Shown: positions 1 through 6,710 of the stretch, piece after piece
Position numbering within the stretch: position 1 is the first letter of the stretch
How the letters are laid out: each line of letters begins with the position of its first letter
Notes under the pieces: model-generated
Told to the model about the DNA's origin: nothing
Seen by the model: the letters and a program-made list of their open reading frames with translations, nothing else
Databases searched by the model: none
Program-made: the position numbers and the translations under genes
NCBI GenBank assembly: GCA_002471805.1
Contig: DKQR01000144.1
Location: 1 to 7,404, forward strand
Source: Fidelibacterota bacterium UBA7303
GTDB lineage: Bacteria > Fidelibacterota > Marinisomatia > Marinisomatales > UBA1611
Length of the DNA stretch: 7,404 nucleotides
Reading direction: 5' to 3'

Positions 1-201
1 GGCTGCATGGATTACCGCACCATGAATGCCCATATAATAGAAAAATCCAAAAATAAGGATATGATGCCAGAAGTTATGTCTCTTCCGTTCCTTTTTTAAG
101 GAACTGGACCGCAGGATGATCACCATCCCTACAAAGAAAATGAAACCTCCGGCTCCGTATAAATACAGGTAGGGCAGCCAAGTGCGGCTGAATTCCAGCA
201 T
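1..201 (-). CDS. Integral membrane protein, N-terminal 67 residues (possibly sodium:solute symporter family)
   Basis: This frame was read directly from the reverse strand. It opens with ATG at 201 and stays open for exactly 67 codons to the window edge, so the 3' part is missing. The start overlaps the stop of the HIT gene as TAATG, which points to translational coupling and the same operon. The peptide begins MLEFSRTWLPYLYLYGAGG. It shows two hydrophobic segments at about residues 10-31 and 47-66, joined by a basic, cytoplasm-like loop (about residues 36-45, KKERKRH). The short first helix, the charged loop and the following ILIFGFFYY stretch resemble the N-termini of some sodium:solute symporter family transporters of FCB bacteria. 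That resemblance is from memory and tentative. Membrane location is well supported, but the substrate cannot be told from this fragment. Confidence 0.7.
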   Translation of the reverse strand, partial: MLEFSRTWLPYLYLYGAGGFIFFVGMVIILRSSSLKKERKRHNFWHHILIFGFFYYMGIHGAVIHAA

Positions 202-695
202 TAGACCGATTCCTGCAGTTTATTATAATGAGGTATTAGAATATCCCAGGTTTCCTGAAGGCCCTCCACCATGACCTTGGCATGGCCCAGCACCGGCATG
301 AAATTGGTATCCCCAGTCCACCGGGGTACAACATGGTAATGGAGATGTTCTTCAATTCCCGCCCCGGCGGCTTTGCCCAGGTTGGCGCCAAAATTAAACC
401 CCTCTGCATTCATGGTGGTTTTCAGGATCTCCATTGATTGATTCACTAAGGTCATGATCTCTGTATTTGTTGTCCTGGAGAGGTTTGTTGTTTCCGAAGT
501 ATGCTGGTAAGGGGCGATCATCAGATGCCCATTGGAATAGGGATAAAGATTCATTAAAATGAATGAATTTTCGCCTCTGAATAATACAAGATTATCCCGG
601 TCATCTCCAGGTTCCGATTTGGTACAGAAAACGCATCCTTTTTCTTTGGGTGCCCGGATATATTCTATCCGCCAGGGAGCCCATAGTTTATCCAT
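201..695 (-). CDS. HIT-family protein (Ap4A phosphorylase/hydrolase-like)
   Basis: This is a 164-residue histidine-triad protein, a superfamily of nucleotidyl hydrolases and transferases acting on dinucleoside polyphosphates or nucleotide-phosphoramidates. The triad is H117-L-H119-Y-H121 followed by VVPRW; the middle histidine is the usual nucleophile that forms a nucleotidyl intermediate. Upstream come C21-V-F-C24, part of a zinc site in many long HIT proteins, then NLYPYSNGHLMIAPYQH (49-65) and NFGANLGKAAGAGIEEH (101-117). The N-terminal LWAPWRIEYI and the roughly 160-residue length match the bacterial branch related to mycobacterial Ap4A phosphorylase Rv2613c, rather than short HINT proteins. 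Exact substrate is not decidable here. The gene follows the EF-G paralog by 11 nt and overlaps the membrane protein gene by 1 nt. The only Shine-Dalgarno-like stretch (GAGGAG, 710-715) lies 14 nt from the ATG, inside the end of the upstream gene and within a small hairpin. Confidence 0.93.
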   Translation of the reverse strand: MDKLWAPWRIEYIRAPKEKGCVFCTKSEPGDDRDNLVLFRGENSFILMNLYPYSNGHLMIAPYQHTSETTNLSRTTNTEIMTLVNQSMEILKTTMNAEGFNFGANLGKAAGAGIEEHLHYHVVPRWTGDTNFMPVLGHAKVMVEGLQETWDILIPHYNKLQESV

Positions 696-697
696 AA

Positions 698-714
698 AGG
701 AGTGAATTACTCCT
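698..714 (-). promoter_or_regulatory. Small hairpin over the EF-G paralog stop codon and HIT ribosome binding site
   Basis: On the minus strand AGGAGT (714-709), loop AATTC and ACTCCT (703-698) form a perfect 6-bp inverted repeat. The left arm contains most of the only Shine-Dalgarno-like sequence for the HIT gene, and the loop holds the bulk of the upstream stop codon. If folded, it would hide the binding site; a ribosome finishing the upstream gene would melt it. This suggests translational coupling. The palindrome is seen; its function is inferred, and a 6-bp arm could arise by chance. Confidence 0.35.
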
Positions 715-2779
715 CATCTTTTTTGGTAGCAGCAATTACTTTTCTCTCAAAATCCTTGGGCATTTTTTCGTAATGACTGGAAGATTCAGAATGTATCCCG
801 CGACCACCGGTGAGAGATCGTACGGTGGTAGCATAATTATATAGTTCAGCCTGGGGTACCTGTGCCCTGATCACCTGGAAACTGCCGTCGGAATCCATGC
901 CCATGATCTTACCCCTCTTTCCGGAAATATCACCCATGATATCACCCATGAATTCTTCGGGAATTTTTACTTCAATATCCATGATCGGTTCTAACAGACA
1001 GGGCTGCGCGCTTAGAAATGCATCGCGAAATGCATGGGCACCGGCAGTTTGAAAGGCAATATCCTTTGAATCAACCGGATGCATTTTACCATCATAAAAT
1101 TCTACTTTCACATCCACCACTTTACAATTCGCCAGTATTCCTTCCATGCAGGTTGATTTTACCCCTTTTTCCACTGAAGGTACGAATACACGGTCCACAT
1201 TCTGGCCCACAAGAGACTGGGTAAATTCCACGCCCTCACCTCGCTGTTTCGGTTCGATCCGCATCCAGACCTCCGCGAACTGACCGGCTCCGCCTGATTG
1301 TTTCTTATGACGGTATTTGGCTGCTCCCTTGCCAGTGATTGTTTCCCGATAGGGGATCCGCGGTTCCTCCAGCAGAATATCAATTCCAAATTTCCTTTTT
1401 AATCGTTCAGTGGTTACCTTCAGATGTAATTCTCCCTGACCGGATATAATTGTTTGTTTCACTTCGCTGTCTACACGATATACAAAAGTCGGGTCTTCTT
1501 CGTGCAGCGTTGCAAGCCCTATTGCCAGTTTTTCCTCATCTCCTTTTGCCGTCGGAACAATCGCGGCATGAATATTGGGATTTGGCAGTTCCAGTGGTGG
1601 CAGGGATACATGTTTACCAGAACACAAAGTATTGTTTGTATGGGTATCCTTCAATTTCACCACTCCGGCAATGTCCCCGGCTGAAACCGAGTCTACTTGG
1701 GTACGGTTTTTCCCATTTAGGACAAACATTTGGCCAAATCGCTCTGATGTCTTACGGTCGGAATTGTATAAATCATTTCCAGGCTTTACCGAGCCGGAAT
1801 AAACCCGGAAAAGAGATAATTCACCCACATGTGATTCAGAGATAGTTTTAAAGATCTGTAAAACAGTGTCAGAGCCGTCCAGGGAAATTTCCACATCATT
1901 TCCTTGCTCATCATGGGCTTTCACTGTCTTGCGGTCATCAGGGGAAGAGCCGTATTTGGAAATGAAATCACAAACCCTGGTTACGCCAACATTGGTAGTT
2001 GCAGAAATGCAGAACAGGGGAATAAAAGTCTGGTCCTGAATGGCTCGATGAATTCCGCTGCGCATTTCCTCCTCGGTCAAATTGCCCTGATCAAAAAACT
2101 TTTCCAGAAGCGTGTCATCTGATTCCGCTACATATTCGATCAGTTCCTGGTGCAGTTCTTCCACACGTTCCTGCAAATCTTCCGGAAGTTCGCTTTCGGA
2201 CATCTTCCCAGAACCGTCTGCTTGGTAGGTTATCAACTCTTTCCGAAGGACGTCTACGTTTTGGTTATATCCCGGACCGCAATTCACCGGCAATTGCATG
2301 GGGAATACATTATTCCCGAACCTACTCCTTGCTTCAGCTAAAATAGTTTCAAAACTTGTATGCTCACGGTCAAAGCCATTTACCACAAGCATCTTCGAAA
2401 TACCGAGATTGGTAGCATTTGCCCACATCATTTCTGTGCCAACCTCTACACCATTCATGGCATGTATCACAACGACAGCCATATCAACGACAGCAAGTGC
2501 GCCCGCGGATTCACCAATAAAATCTGAATAACCCGGTGCGTCAATCATATTAAATTTTTTCTCATCCCATTCCATATGCAGCGGCGTGGCATGAATGGAG
2601 ATTTGGCGTTCCTTTTCTCCAGGATGATAATCGGATGTGGTGGATCCCGTTTCAATGGTGCCAAGGCGGTTAATTTTACCGCCTAATTTCAACATCGCTT
2701 CTGCGAGACAGGTTTTTCCGCTGGACCCGTGCCCCACAATAGCAAAATTCCGTATATCAGATGATTGATATTGTTTCAT
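707..2779 (-). CDS. EF-G-like translational GTPase paralog (EF-G2 type) with altered G motifs
   Basis: The 690-residue protein has the full EF-G layout: GTPase domain (about 8-280), domain II (about 300-395), domain III (about 400-475), domain IV (about 478-595) and domain V (about 597-675). The P-loop is intact as GHGSSGKT (16-23). Switch I has RQISI (58-62) where canonical EF-G has RGITI. G3 is DAPGY (80-84), so tyrosine replaces the catalytic histidine of DTPGH. G4 is NGFD (134-137), lacking the lysine of NKxD. G5 is probably SAT (259-261). Domain IV keeps KQSGGAGQFAEV (493-504) and YDGKMHPVDS (562-571); domain V keeps GDISGKRGKIMGM (616-628). The early TTSDYHPGEKERQISI and the MKQYQSSDIRN start match EF-G2-type paralogs, as in Bacteroides, not the housekeeping fusA, which normally sits with tufA and rps genes. 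Family knowledge: Bacteroides thetaiotaomicron EF-G2 can support translocation without GTP hydrolysis. Whether this one does is inference. ATG at 2779 has a good AAGAGG seven bases upstream. Confidence 0.93.
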   Translation of the reverse strand: MKQYQSSDIRNFAIVGHGSSGKTCLAEAMLKLGGKINRLGTIETGSTTSDYHPGEKERQISIHATPLHMEWDEKKFNMIDAPGYSDFIGESAGALAVVDMAVVVIHAMNGVEVGTEMMWANATNLGISKMLVVNGFDREHTSFETILAEARSRFGNNVFPMQLPVNCGPGYNQNVDVLRKELITYQADGSGKMSESELPEDLQERVEELHQELIEYVAESDDTLLEKFFDQGNLTEEEMRSGIHRAIQDQTFIPLFCISATTNVGVTRVCDFISKYGSSPDDRKTVKAHDEQGNDVEISLDGSDTVLQIFKTISESHVGELSLFRVYSGSVKPGNDLYNSDRKTSERFGQMFVLNGKNRTQVDSVSAGDIAGVVKLKDTHTNNTLCSGKHVSLPPLELPNPNIHAAIVPTAKGDEEKLAIGLATLHEEDPTFVYRVDSEVKQTIISGQGELHLKVTTERLKRKFGIDILLEEPRIPYRETITGKGAAKYRHKKQSGGAGQFAEVWMRIEPKQRGEGVEFTQSLVGQNVDRVFVPSVEKGVKSTCMEGILANCKVVDVKVEFYDGKMHPVDSKDIAFQTAGAHAFRDAFLSAQPCLLEPIMDIEVKIPEEFMGDIMGDISGKRGKIMGMDSDGSFQVIRAQVPQAELYNYATTVRSLTGGRGIHSESSSHYEKMPKDFERKVIAATKKDEE

Positions 2780-2786
2780 ATATAAG

Positions 2787-2792
2787 CCTCTT
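2787..2792 (-). promoter_or_regulatory. Shine-Dalgarno sequence of the EF-G paralog
   Basis: AAGAGG on the minus strand lies 7 nt before the ATG at 2779. It is the only well-placed ribosome binding site in front of any gene in this window, and it fixes the start of the EF-G-like gene. Confidence 0.6.
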
Positions 2793-2811
2793 TATAGTCG
2801 TATAATTTGAG

Positions 2812-2843
2812 AGAAAAAGGTGTTGAGTGTAACCTCACACCTT
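2812..2843 (-). terminator. Probable rho-independent terminator after the small conserved gene
   Basis: Reading the minus strand, AAGGTGT (2843-2837) pairs with ACACCTT (2823-2817), and an inner GAG pairs with CTC across a GTTACA loop, with one unpaired A in the right arm. The right arm runs into TTTTTCTC. It begins 17 nt after the stop of the small conserved gene, as expected for the end of the sfsA to small-gene operon. On the plus strand no T-run follows the stem, so it is directional. The T-run is short and interrupted, so read-through into the EF-G-like gene is possible. Confidence 0.6.
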
Positions 2844-2860
2844 AGGAATAATCAAGAAAA

Positions 2861-3121
2861 TTAAAGATCCAGTGAACGTACATCCTCTATATAGGCTCTT
2901 AAGGCTGGGACCATGTAAATATCATCCAGTGCATATTCCAAAAAACTGCTGGCTAGCGTCTTTAGGCGTTGTTCCAACGGTTTCATTTTATTGACCACAA
3001 TTACAGTTTCATCATGGATTACACAGGTGCCTCCGACAAAGTCACCTTTCCCTTTCAGGATTTTTACGCCCAGGCGTTCGCCCAATTGTTCAAATTCAGT
3101 ATACAATTTATCGTTTTTCAT
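2861..3121 (-). CDS. Small conserved protein coupled to the GDP-mannose enzyme gene, function unknown
   Basis: The 86-residue protein has no signal peptide or membrane segment and is probably cytoplasmic. Visible conserved-looking blocks are GDFVGGTC (26-33), then VIVVNKMKPLEQRLKTLA (40-57), then LDDIYMVPALRAYIED (65-80). The pattern of a short glycine turn, a 'VxNK..PLEQR' beta-to-helix step and a 'DDIYxxPALR' tail resembles small hypothetical proteins I associate with FCB bacteria, but I know no assigned function. Its ATG overlaps the stop of the mannose-1-phosphate guanylyltransferase as TAATG, so the two are very likely co-translated. A terminator follows, making it the last gene of its operon. 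The metallopeptidase-like feel of the region is not backed by any HExxH motif. A role linked to sugar-nucleotide metabolism is only suggested by position. Confidence 0.85.
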   Translation of the reverse strand: MKNDKLYTEFEQLGERLGVKILKGKGDFVGGTCVIHDETVIVVNKMKPLEQRLKTLASSFLEYALDDIYMVPALRAYIEDVRSLDL

Positions 3122-4179
3122 TAGATCAAGTCTTTTTTCCCCTGTTTTTTCAGAAAGTCGACCATTTCCTTCACCATTTCCACTTTTTCACGAGGGACAA
3201 CCAGTGTGATGTCTTGTGTATTTACAACCACAAGATCGTCGGCGCCAATTACAGCTGTAAATCGTCCATTGGACTGAATAAAATTATTGCGTCCATCCAT
3301 GATCTTACCTTTACCACGCACAATATTCCCTTTATTATCTTTTCCCAGGACATCATACAATGCATTCCAGGATCCCAGATCATTCCATTGGAACTCACAG
3401 GAAATCACATAAATATTATTTGACTTTTCCAGTAAACCATAATCGATGGATATTGGTACAATATACTCCCAGATATCGTTAAAGGATACTCCTTCCTGCA
3501 ATCTCAGGGAAATGTTTTGTAAAGATTCATACAGTTCCGGCATATGGCTTTTTAACCCCGCCATAAGCGTGTCTATTTTCCAGACAAACATTCCTGCATT
3601 CCATAAAAAATCCCCATTGGAAATAAATCGTTGTGCCAGTTTGTGGTGGGGTTTTTCGGCAAAGGTCTTTACCTTGTATGCGCCAGGATGGTCTTCATCG
3701 CTGCTATCGTCAAACTGGATATATCCATATGCCGTGGAAGGGTGAGTTGGCTGCACGCCAATTGTAACAATAGAATTGCTATTATGAGCCAGATGCTCCG
3801 CAGTGTGCAGAGCCCGTTCAAATTCATAGTGTCCAATAATTAAATGATCTGCTGGGAAAAAGCCCAAGACTGCTCCTGGATCCTCTAGGCTGATGATGGT
3901 ACTGACCAGTCCAATGGCCGGGGCTGTATTTTTCCCCGAGGGTTCCGCAATTACATTCTCAGGTTTGACAGTTTTGATTTCATCAATAATCTTATCCCGC
4001 AGGTCTGCCCGGGTTATGATATAGATATCTGTAACTCTTTTAATTTTTTTCAGACGATCAATAGTCATTTGCAGCATGGACTGTTTACCCACAATATTCA
4101 ATAATTGTTTGGGGGAGTCTTTGCGGCTCAGGGGCCAGAAACGCGTGCCGCTACCGCCGGCCAATATGACACATTTCAT
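3121..4179 (-). CDS. manC: Mannose-1-phosphate guanylyltransferase (GDP-mannose pyrophosphorylase)
   Basis: This enzyme makes GDP-mannose from mannose 1-phosphate and GTP in the cytoplasm, supplying mannose, fucose and related sugars to surface polysaccharides. The nucleotidyltransferase signature LAGGSGTRFWPLSR..SPKQ is at 6-25. It is followed by EPSGKNTAPAIG (79-90), the metal-binding PADH (109-112), FAEKP (173-177, the sugar-phosphate motif), WNAGMFVW (193-200), SIDYGLLEKS (244-253) and WNDLGSW (265-271). At 352 residues it is the monofunctional form; the phosphomannose isomerase domain of the roughly 480-residue bifunctional enzymes is absent. The symbol manC follows common usage for the activity. 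Start ATG abuts the stop of the upstream lipoprotein gene as TAAATG with no clear Shine-Dalgarno, so translation probably depends on the upstream gene. Its own stop overlaps the start of the small downstream gene. Confidence 0.96.
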   Translation of the reverse strand: MKCVILAGGSGTRFWPLSRKDSPKQLLNIVGKQSMLQMTIDRLKKIKRVTDIYIITRADLRDKIIDEIKTVKPENVIAEPSGKNTAPAIGLVSTIISLEDPGAVLGFFPADHLIIGHYEFERALHTAEHLAHNSNSIVTIGVQPTHPSTAYGYIQFDDSSDEDHPGAYKVKTFAEKPHHKLAQRFISNGDFLWNAGMFVWKIDTLMAGLKSHMPELYESLQNISLRLQEGVSFNDIWEYIVPISIDYGLLEKSNNIYVISCEFQWNDLGSWNALYDVLGKDNKGNIVRGKGKIMDGRNNFIQSNGRFTAVIGADDLVVVNTQDITLVVPREKVEMVKEMVDFLKKQGKKDLI

Positions 4180-5859
4180 TTATAAAGATCTTTTCTCAAA
4201 TTGAATACCGGTCAATTCCATATCCCAGTTTCCCCGTATTTCTACCGTGTCCGGGTAAATAAAAAACCATTCAGCAGGTTTATAGGGATCCAGGCTGCCG
4301 TAAGAATAGCGATTATCTCCATCGCTATCTTCAAAAAAGAGTAAAGAATAATTTCCTTCTCGTAAACGATTCATTGCAAATGTTCCATCTAAATTTACAA
4401 CGGTATAAAAATCTTCGGGTTCCTTTTCAAGATATTTTACCTGGGCCACAACCTTGCCTGGTAACTTGGACTCTACCTGCCCCAGCAAGTGTCCGAACCT
4501 GATGAAATTTGATGTTTTGAACGACATGGTTGCTACTGAATCACTGAGAGTTTTTCCATATACCGGGTGAAGTTCATCCGCATAAATATGAAGTTTGTAA
4601 TTTGTTTTTGGATTCCAGTTGGCCTCAGGGGTAATCTCCAAAGTTAAAGGTGAAATCCAATTGAATATTAAGGGAACAGAAATTGAATCTTGCATCAGGG
4701 CTATGGGTGCTGGAGTTTTAGATTTTTCCATGAAACTTGAAAAATTGATTTTCAACGGAACAATTATCTCCTCCTCAATTGGATGAATATAGGATTTTAC
4801 CGGAAAACTGATTTTTGCATTTGTTGTATCCCGGGTGGTGTCTGTTCTGACAGCAACCCTGCTGGAGTCAAGCAGTGTTTTTTCTCCCTGCTGAATACTG
4901 TTCAAGGCAAAGGCAACCAAGCCTGGACGGGGAATAGATTCAGACAGTATGATATGGATCATTGTTTTATCTTCATTATCCAAAAAAAGATCCAAAACCG
5001 GAAATATTGATCCTTCAGCAAAAACCTGTACCGGCAATAGGTTTAACAGATCGGAAACATTTTCTGAGAAAAATAATTTAAACCAGGTGCCCGTGACCCA
5101 TTCGGCCCGGTTCATCCGGTTTGGCCCTGATCTTTCCGGGATCATCATATCCATTCCTGTCACAGTCTCATTGGTGCCAAGCTGGATGATCGCCTCCCAG
5201 GGTAAACCTGTCACAGTACGGTCAGGGTTGATAGCTGTTTCAGATACAGATTGATCCACACTGGCCAGTTTGTAGGCCCCAGAAGACAAAAACTGGAAGC
5301 GGTAACTCCCATTATCCGCTGCATCCAGCACATAATCCGGGTCCCGTTGATAGAAAAGGGATAGATCTTCTTCCGACTTGATTTTCCAAAGCTGAGCAGA
5401 GGCAGGCTTAATATGCTTTATGGTTCCGGTGACGGATCCTTCATTAATTTTGGCTCCAGTGGCATAGGCTACCTGTAACCCCTGTTCCAGAAAAACTCCA
5501 TGTTCATCTTTCAGGCTGCGGTCAATGGAAATTATATAAGTCTGATTGCTGAGCAGTGAATCGGGAAAGTTCACAAAGACGCGGCGCCCTTTATAAATCA
5601 ATTCAGGATCTTCCTTCAACTTGGGCATAACGGTGATGGCATTGGCTATTGAGTTTTCACTAAGGTATTCAGAAAACACCAGTTCTACTCTTCCTCCCGG
5701 AAAAAATATTGTTCCATTATCAGGAACAGACTGAATCAATTCCGGAGGCGTTTCATCCTTTGGTCCGCCGCTGGGAGCCTGAACAGCGGCGCAGGAATAA
5801 ATGGACAGCACCCCGAAAAGGGAAACAAATAAAATGGAAAAATATTTAGTCAAATTCAA
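4180..5859 (-). CDS. Ig-like domain lipoprotein, probably outer-membrane or surface
   Basis: The 559-residue protein has a type II signal peptide: lysine at 5, a hydrophobic stretch (about 7-20) and a lipobox ending in C23 (IYSC). Right after it comes APSGGPKDETPPELIQSVP (28-46), the hallmark opening of FCB-group lipoproteins with an N-terminal Ig-like Big_5 domain, here about 38-140 with FSEY at 62-65. The middle holds more beta-rich segments. The C-terminal part, about 463-559, has a carboxypeptidase-regulatory-like look with LREGNYSLLFFEDSDGDN and an acidic DSDGDN loop (511-516). Function is unknown; an envelope structural role is inferred. The start is TTG at 5859. No in-frame ATG or GTG precedes it before the stop TAG at 5878-5880, and the signal peptide needs this start or the TTG two codons later. 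There is no Shine-Dalgarno. It lies 13 nt after sfsA and directly abuts the guanylyltransferase gene. Confidence 0.9.
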   Translation of the reverse strand: MNLTKYFSILFVSLFGVLSIYSCAAVQAPSGGPKDETPPELIQSVPDNGTIFFPGGRVELVFSEYLSENSIANAITVMPKLKEDPELIYKGRRVFVNFPDSLLSNQTYIISIDRSLKDEHGVFLEQGLQVAYATGAKINEGSVTGTIKHIKPASAQLWKIKSEEDLSLFYQRDPDYVLDAADNGSYRFQFLSSGAYKLASVDQSVSETAINPDRTVTGLPWEAIIQLGTNETVTGMDMMIPERSGPNRMNRAEWVTGTWFKLFFSENVSDLLNLLPVQVFAEGSIFPVLDLFLDNEDKTMIHIILSESIPRPGLVAFALNSIQQGEKTLLDSSRVAVRTDTTRDTTNAKISFPVKSYIHPIEEEIIVPLKINFSSFMEKSKTPAPIALMQDSISVPLIFNWISPLTLEITPEANWNPKTNYKLHIYADELHPVYGKTLSDSVATMSFKTSNFIRFGHLLGQVESKLPGKVVAQVKYLEKEPEDFYTVVNLDGTFAMNRLREGNYSLLFFEDSDGDNRYSYGSLDPYKPAEWFFIYPDTVEIRGNWDMELTGIQFEKRSL

Positions 5860-5872
5860 TTGAGTTTTTCGG

Positions 5873-6571
5873 TTATTCTAAATTTACAGGAATCTCCTGA
5901 TGAAATGTCATTTCCGTTTCTGAAACATTCAAGGTAATACACCAGACTTTCACTCCAGAGCGATTTGCTTTCAGCACCGCTTTAGCCAATGTTGGATCCC
6001 GCTCCCACATGGGGCGGAATGAAACAGCATCTGAGCGTTGGCATACAAACAGAATACCCGCTTTATTCCCGTTATCAACCAAATTCTTCAATGCCAGGGC
6101 ATGTTTTGCACCTCGCACTGTAACCGCATCAGGAAACTGCGCTACCCCGTTTTCAACAAAAGTTACGGATTTGACTTCCAGGTAAAAGTTTATTCCATCT
6201 ATATCCTGCAACAGAAAATCAAAACGGTGATTGCCCACACTTATTTCCGGGCGAAGCAGAGTGTGGTTTATAAACATGGGCAGTTCCTTTTTCACCAGCG
6301 CTTCTTTAACAAACTGGTTCGGCAATGATGAGACCAGTGAGATCAATTGACCATCATGATTGACCATTACAGTGGAATATCTGGTTTTTCTCTCTGAGTT
6401 CTCCGGTGCCGGTCTAACTAAAAGATTTGCACCCGGTCTTAGTAATTCCTTTAATCTTCCTGGATCCGGCAAATGGCTGCGGTATTGAATGCCATTTATA
6501 TCAATGATGGTTATAAATCGGTTGGGGCGCTCAACAAATTTTGCCGGGATAAGTGGGCCTTTGATATTCAT
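5873..6571 (-). CDS. sfsA: SfsA family DNA/RNA nuclease-like protein (sugar fermentation stimulation protein)
   Basis: This is a 232-residue member of the SfsA family, which has an N-terminal OB-like part and a PD-(D/E)XK-type nuclease domain. E. coli SfsA was named for effects on maltose use and was long called a DNA-binding regulator; the fold points to nuclease activity. Matching blocks are RFITIIDINGIQYRSHLPDPGRLKELLRPG read across 18-47, RKTRYSTVMV (61-70), LPNQFVKEAL (83-92), RFDFLL (116-121), YLEVKSVTF (130-138) and FPDAVTVRGAKH (146-157). The catalytic-type residues D118, E132 and K134 are all present, and length is normal for the family (about 230-240). ATG at 6571 gives the standard N-terminus; no Shine-Dalgarno precedes it. 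It is the first gene of the minus-strand operon and faces the divergent flavin reductase gene. Its role beside an envelope lipoprotein gene is not evident. Confidence 0.95.
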   Translation of the reverse strand: MNIKGPLIPAKFVERPNRFITIIDINGIQYRSHLPDPGRLKELLRPGANLLVRPAPENSERKTRYSTVMVNHDGQLISLVSSLPNQFVKEALVKKELPMFINHTLLRPEISVGNHRFDFLLQDIDGINFYLEVKSVTFVENGVAQFPDAVTVRGAKHALALKNLVDNGNKAGILFVCQRSDAVSFRPMWERDPTLAKAVLKANRSGVKVWCITLNVSETEMTFHQEIPVNLE

Positions 6572-6579
6572 GAAATATG

Positions 6580-6601
6580 TATTGATAGTTTAAGGTCAAT
6601 A
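6580..6601. repeat. Interrupted palindrome TATTGA-N10-TCAATA upstream of sfsA
   Basis: Perfect 6-bp arms are at 6580-6585 and 6596-6601, separated by 10 nt, centred about 20 nt before the sfsA start. It could be an operator for a dimeric repressor or a chance palindrome; nothing else supports a regulator here. Confidence 0.25.
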
Positions 6602-6612
6602 TTATGACTGAT

Positions 6613-6641
6613 TTGTATTCACTGATAGGTGGTCGGATAAT
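6613..6641 (+). promoter_or_regulatory. Candidate promoter for the flavin reductase-like gene
   Basis: TTGTAT (6613-6618) and GATAAT (6636-6641) are separated by 17 nt. The -10 matches the sigma-70 consensus at five of six positions and the -35 at three. It would leave a leader of about 60 nt before the GTG at 6711. The organism may use a different promoter consensus, so this is only a candidate. I found no comparably good minus-strand promoter for sfsA in the same 139-nt spacer. Confidence 0.3.
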
Positions 6642-6710
6642 AAACGGCACTACAGTTCAACTAAAAGCAGAACATCTGTTTGTATTAAAAACAAAGTTGT
6701 AAAATTAGCT

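Noticed and set aside
1450..1845. A 131-codon plus-strand frame inside the EF-G-like gene
   Set aside because: It is fully antisense to domains II and III of an unmistakable EF-G family protein, and its product has no coherent domain pattern.
707..2779. Housekeeping elongation factor G (fusA)
   Set aside because: G3 and G4 motifs, switch I and the N-terminal sequence match the EF-G2-type paralogs, and the neighbours are not the usual ribosomal-protein and tufA genes. The symbol fusA was therefore not used.
707..2779. Ribosomal protection protein of the TetM/TetO type
   Set aside because: Domain IV and V blocks and the overall order follow EF-G2-type proteins, and the N-terminal GTPase region does not resemble TetM-type sequences.
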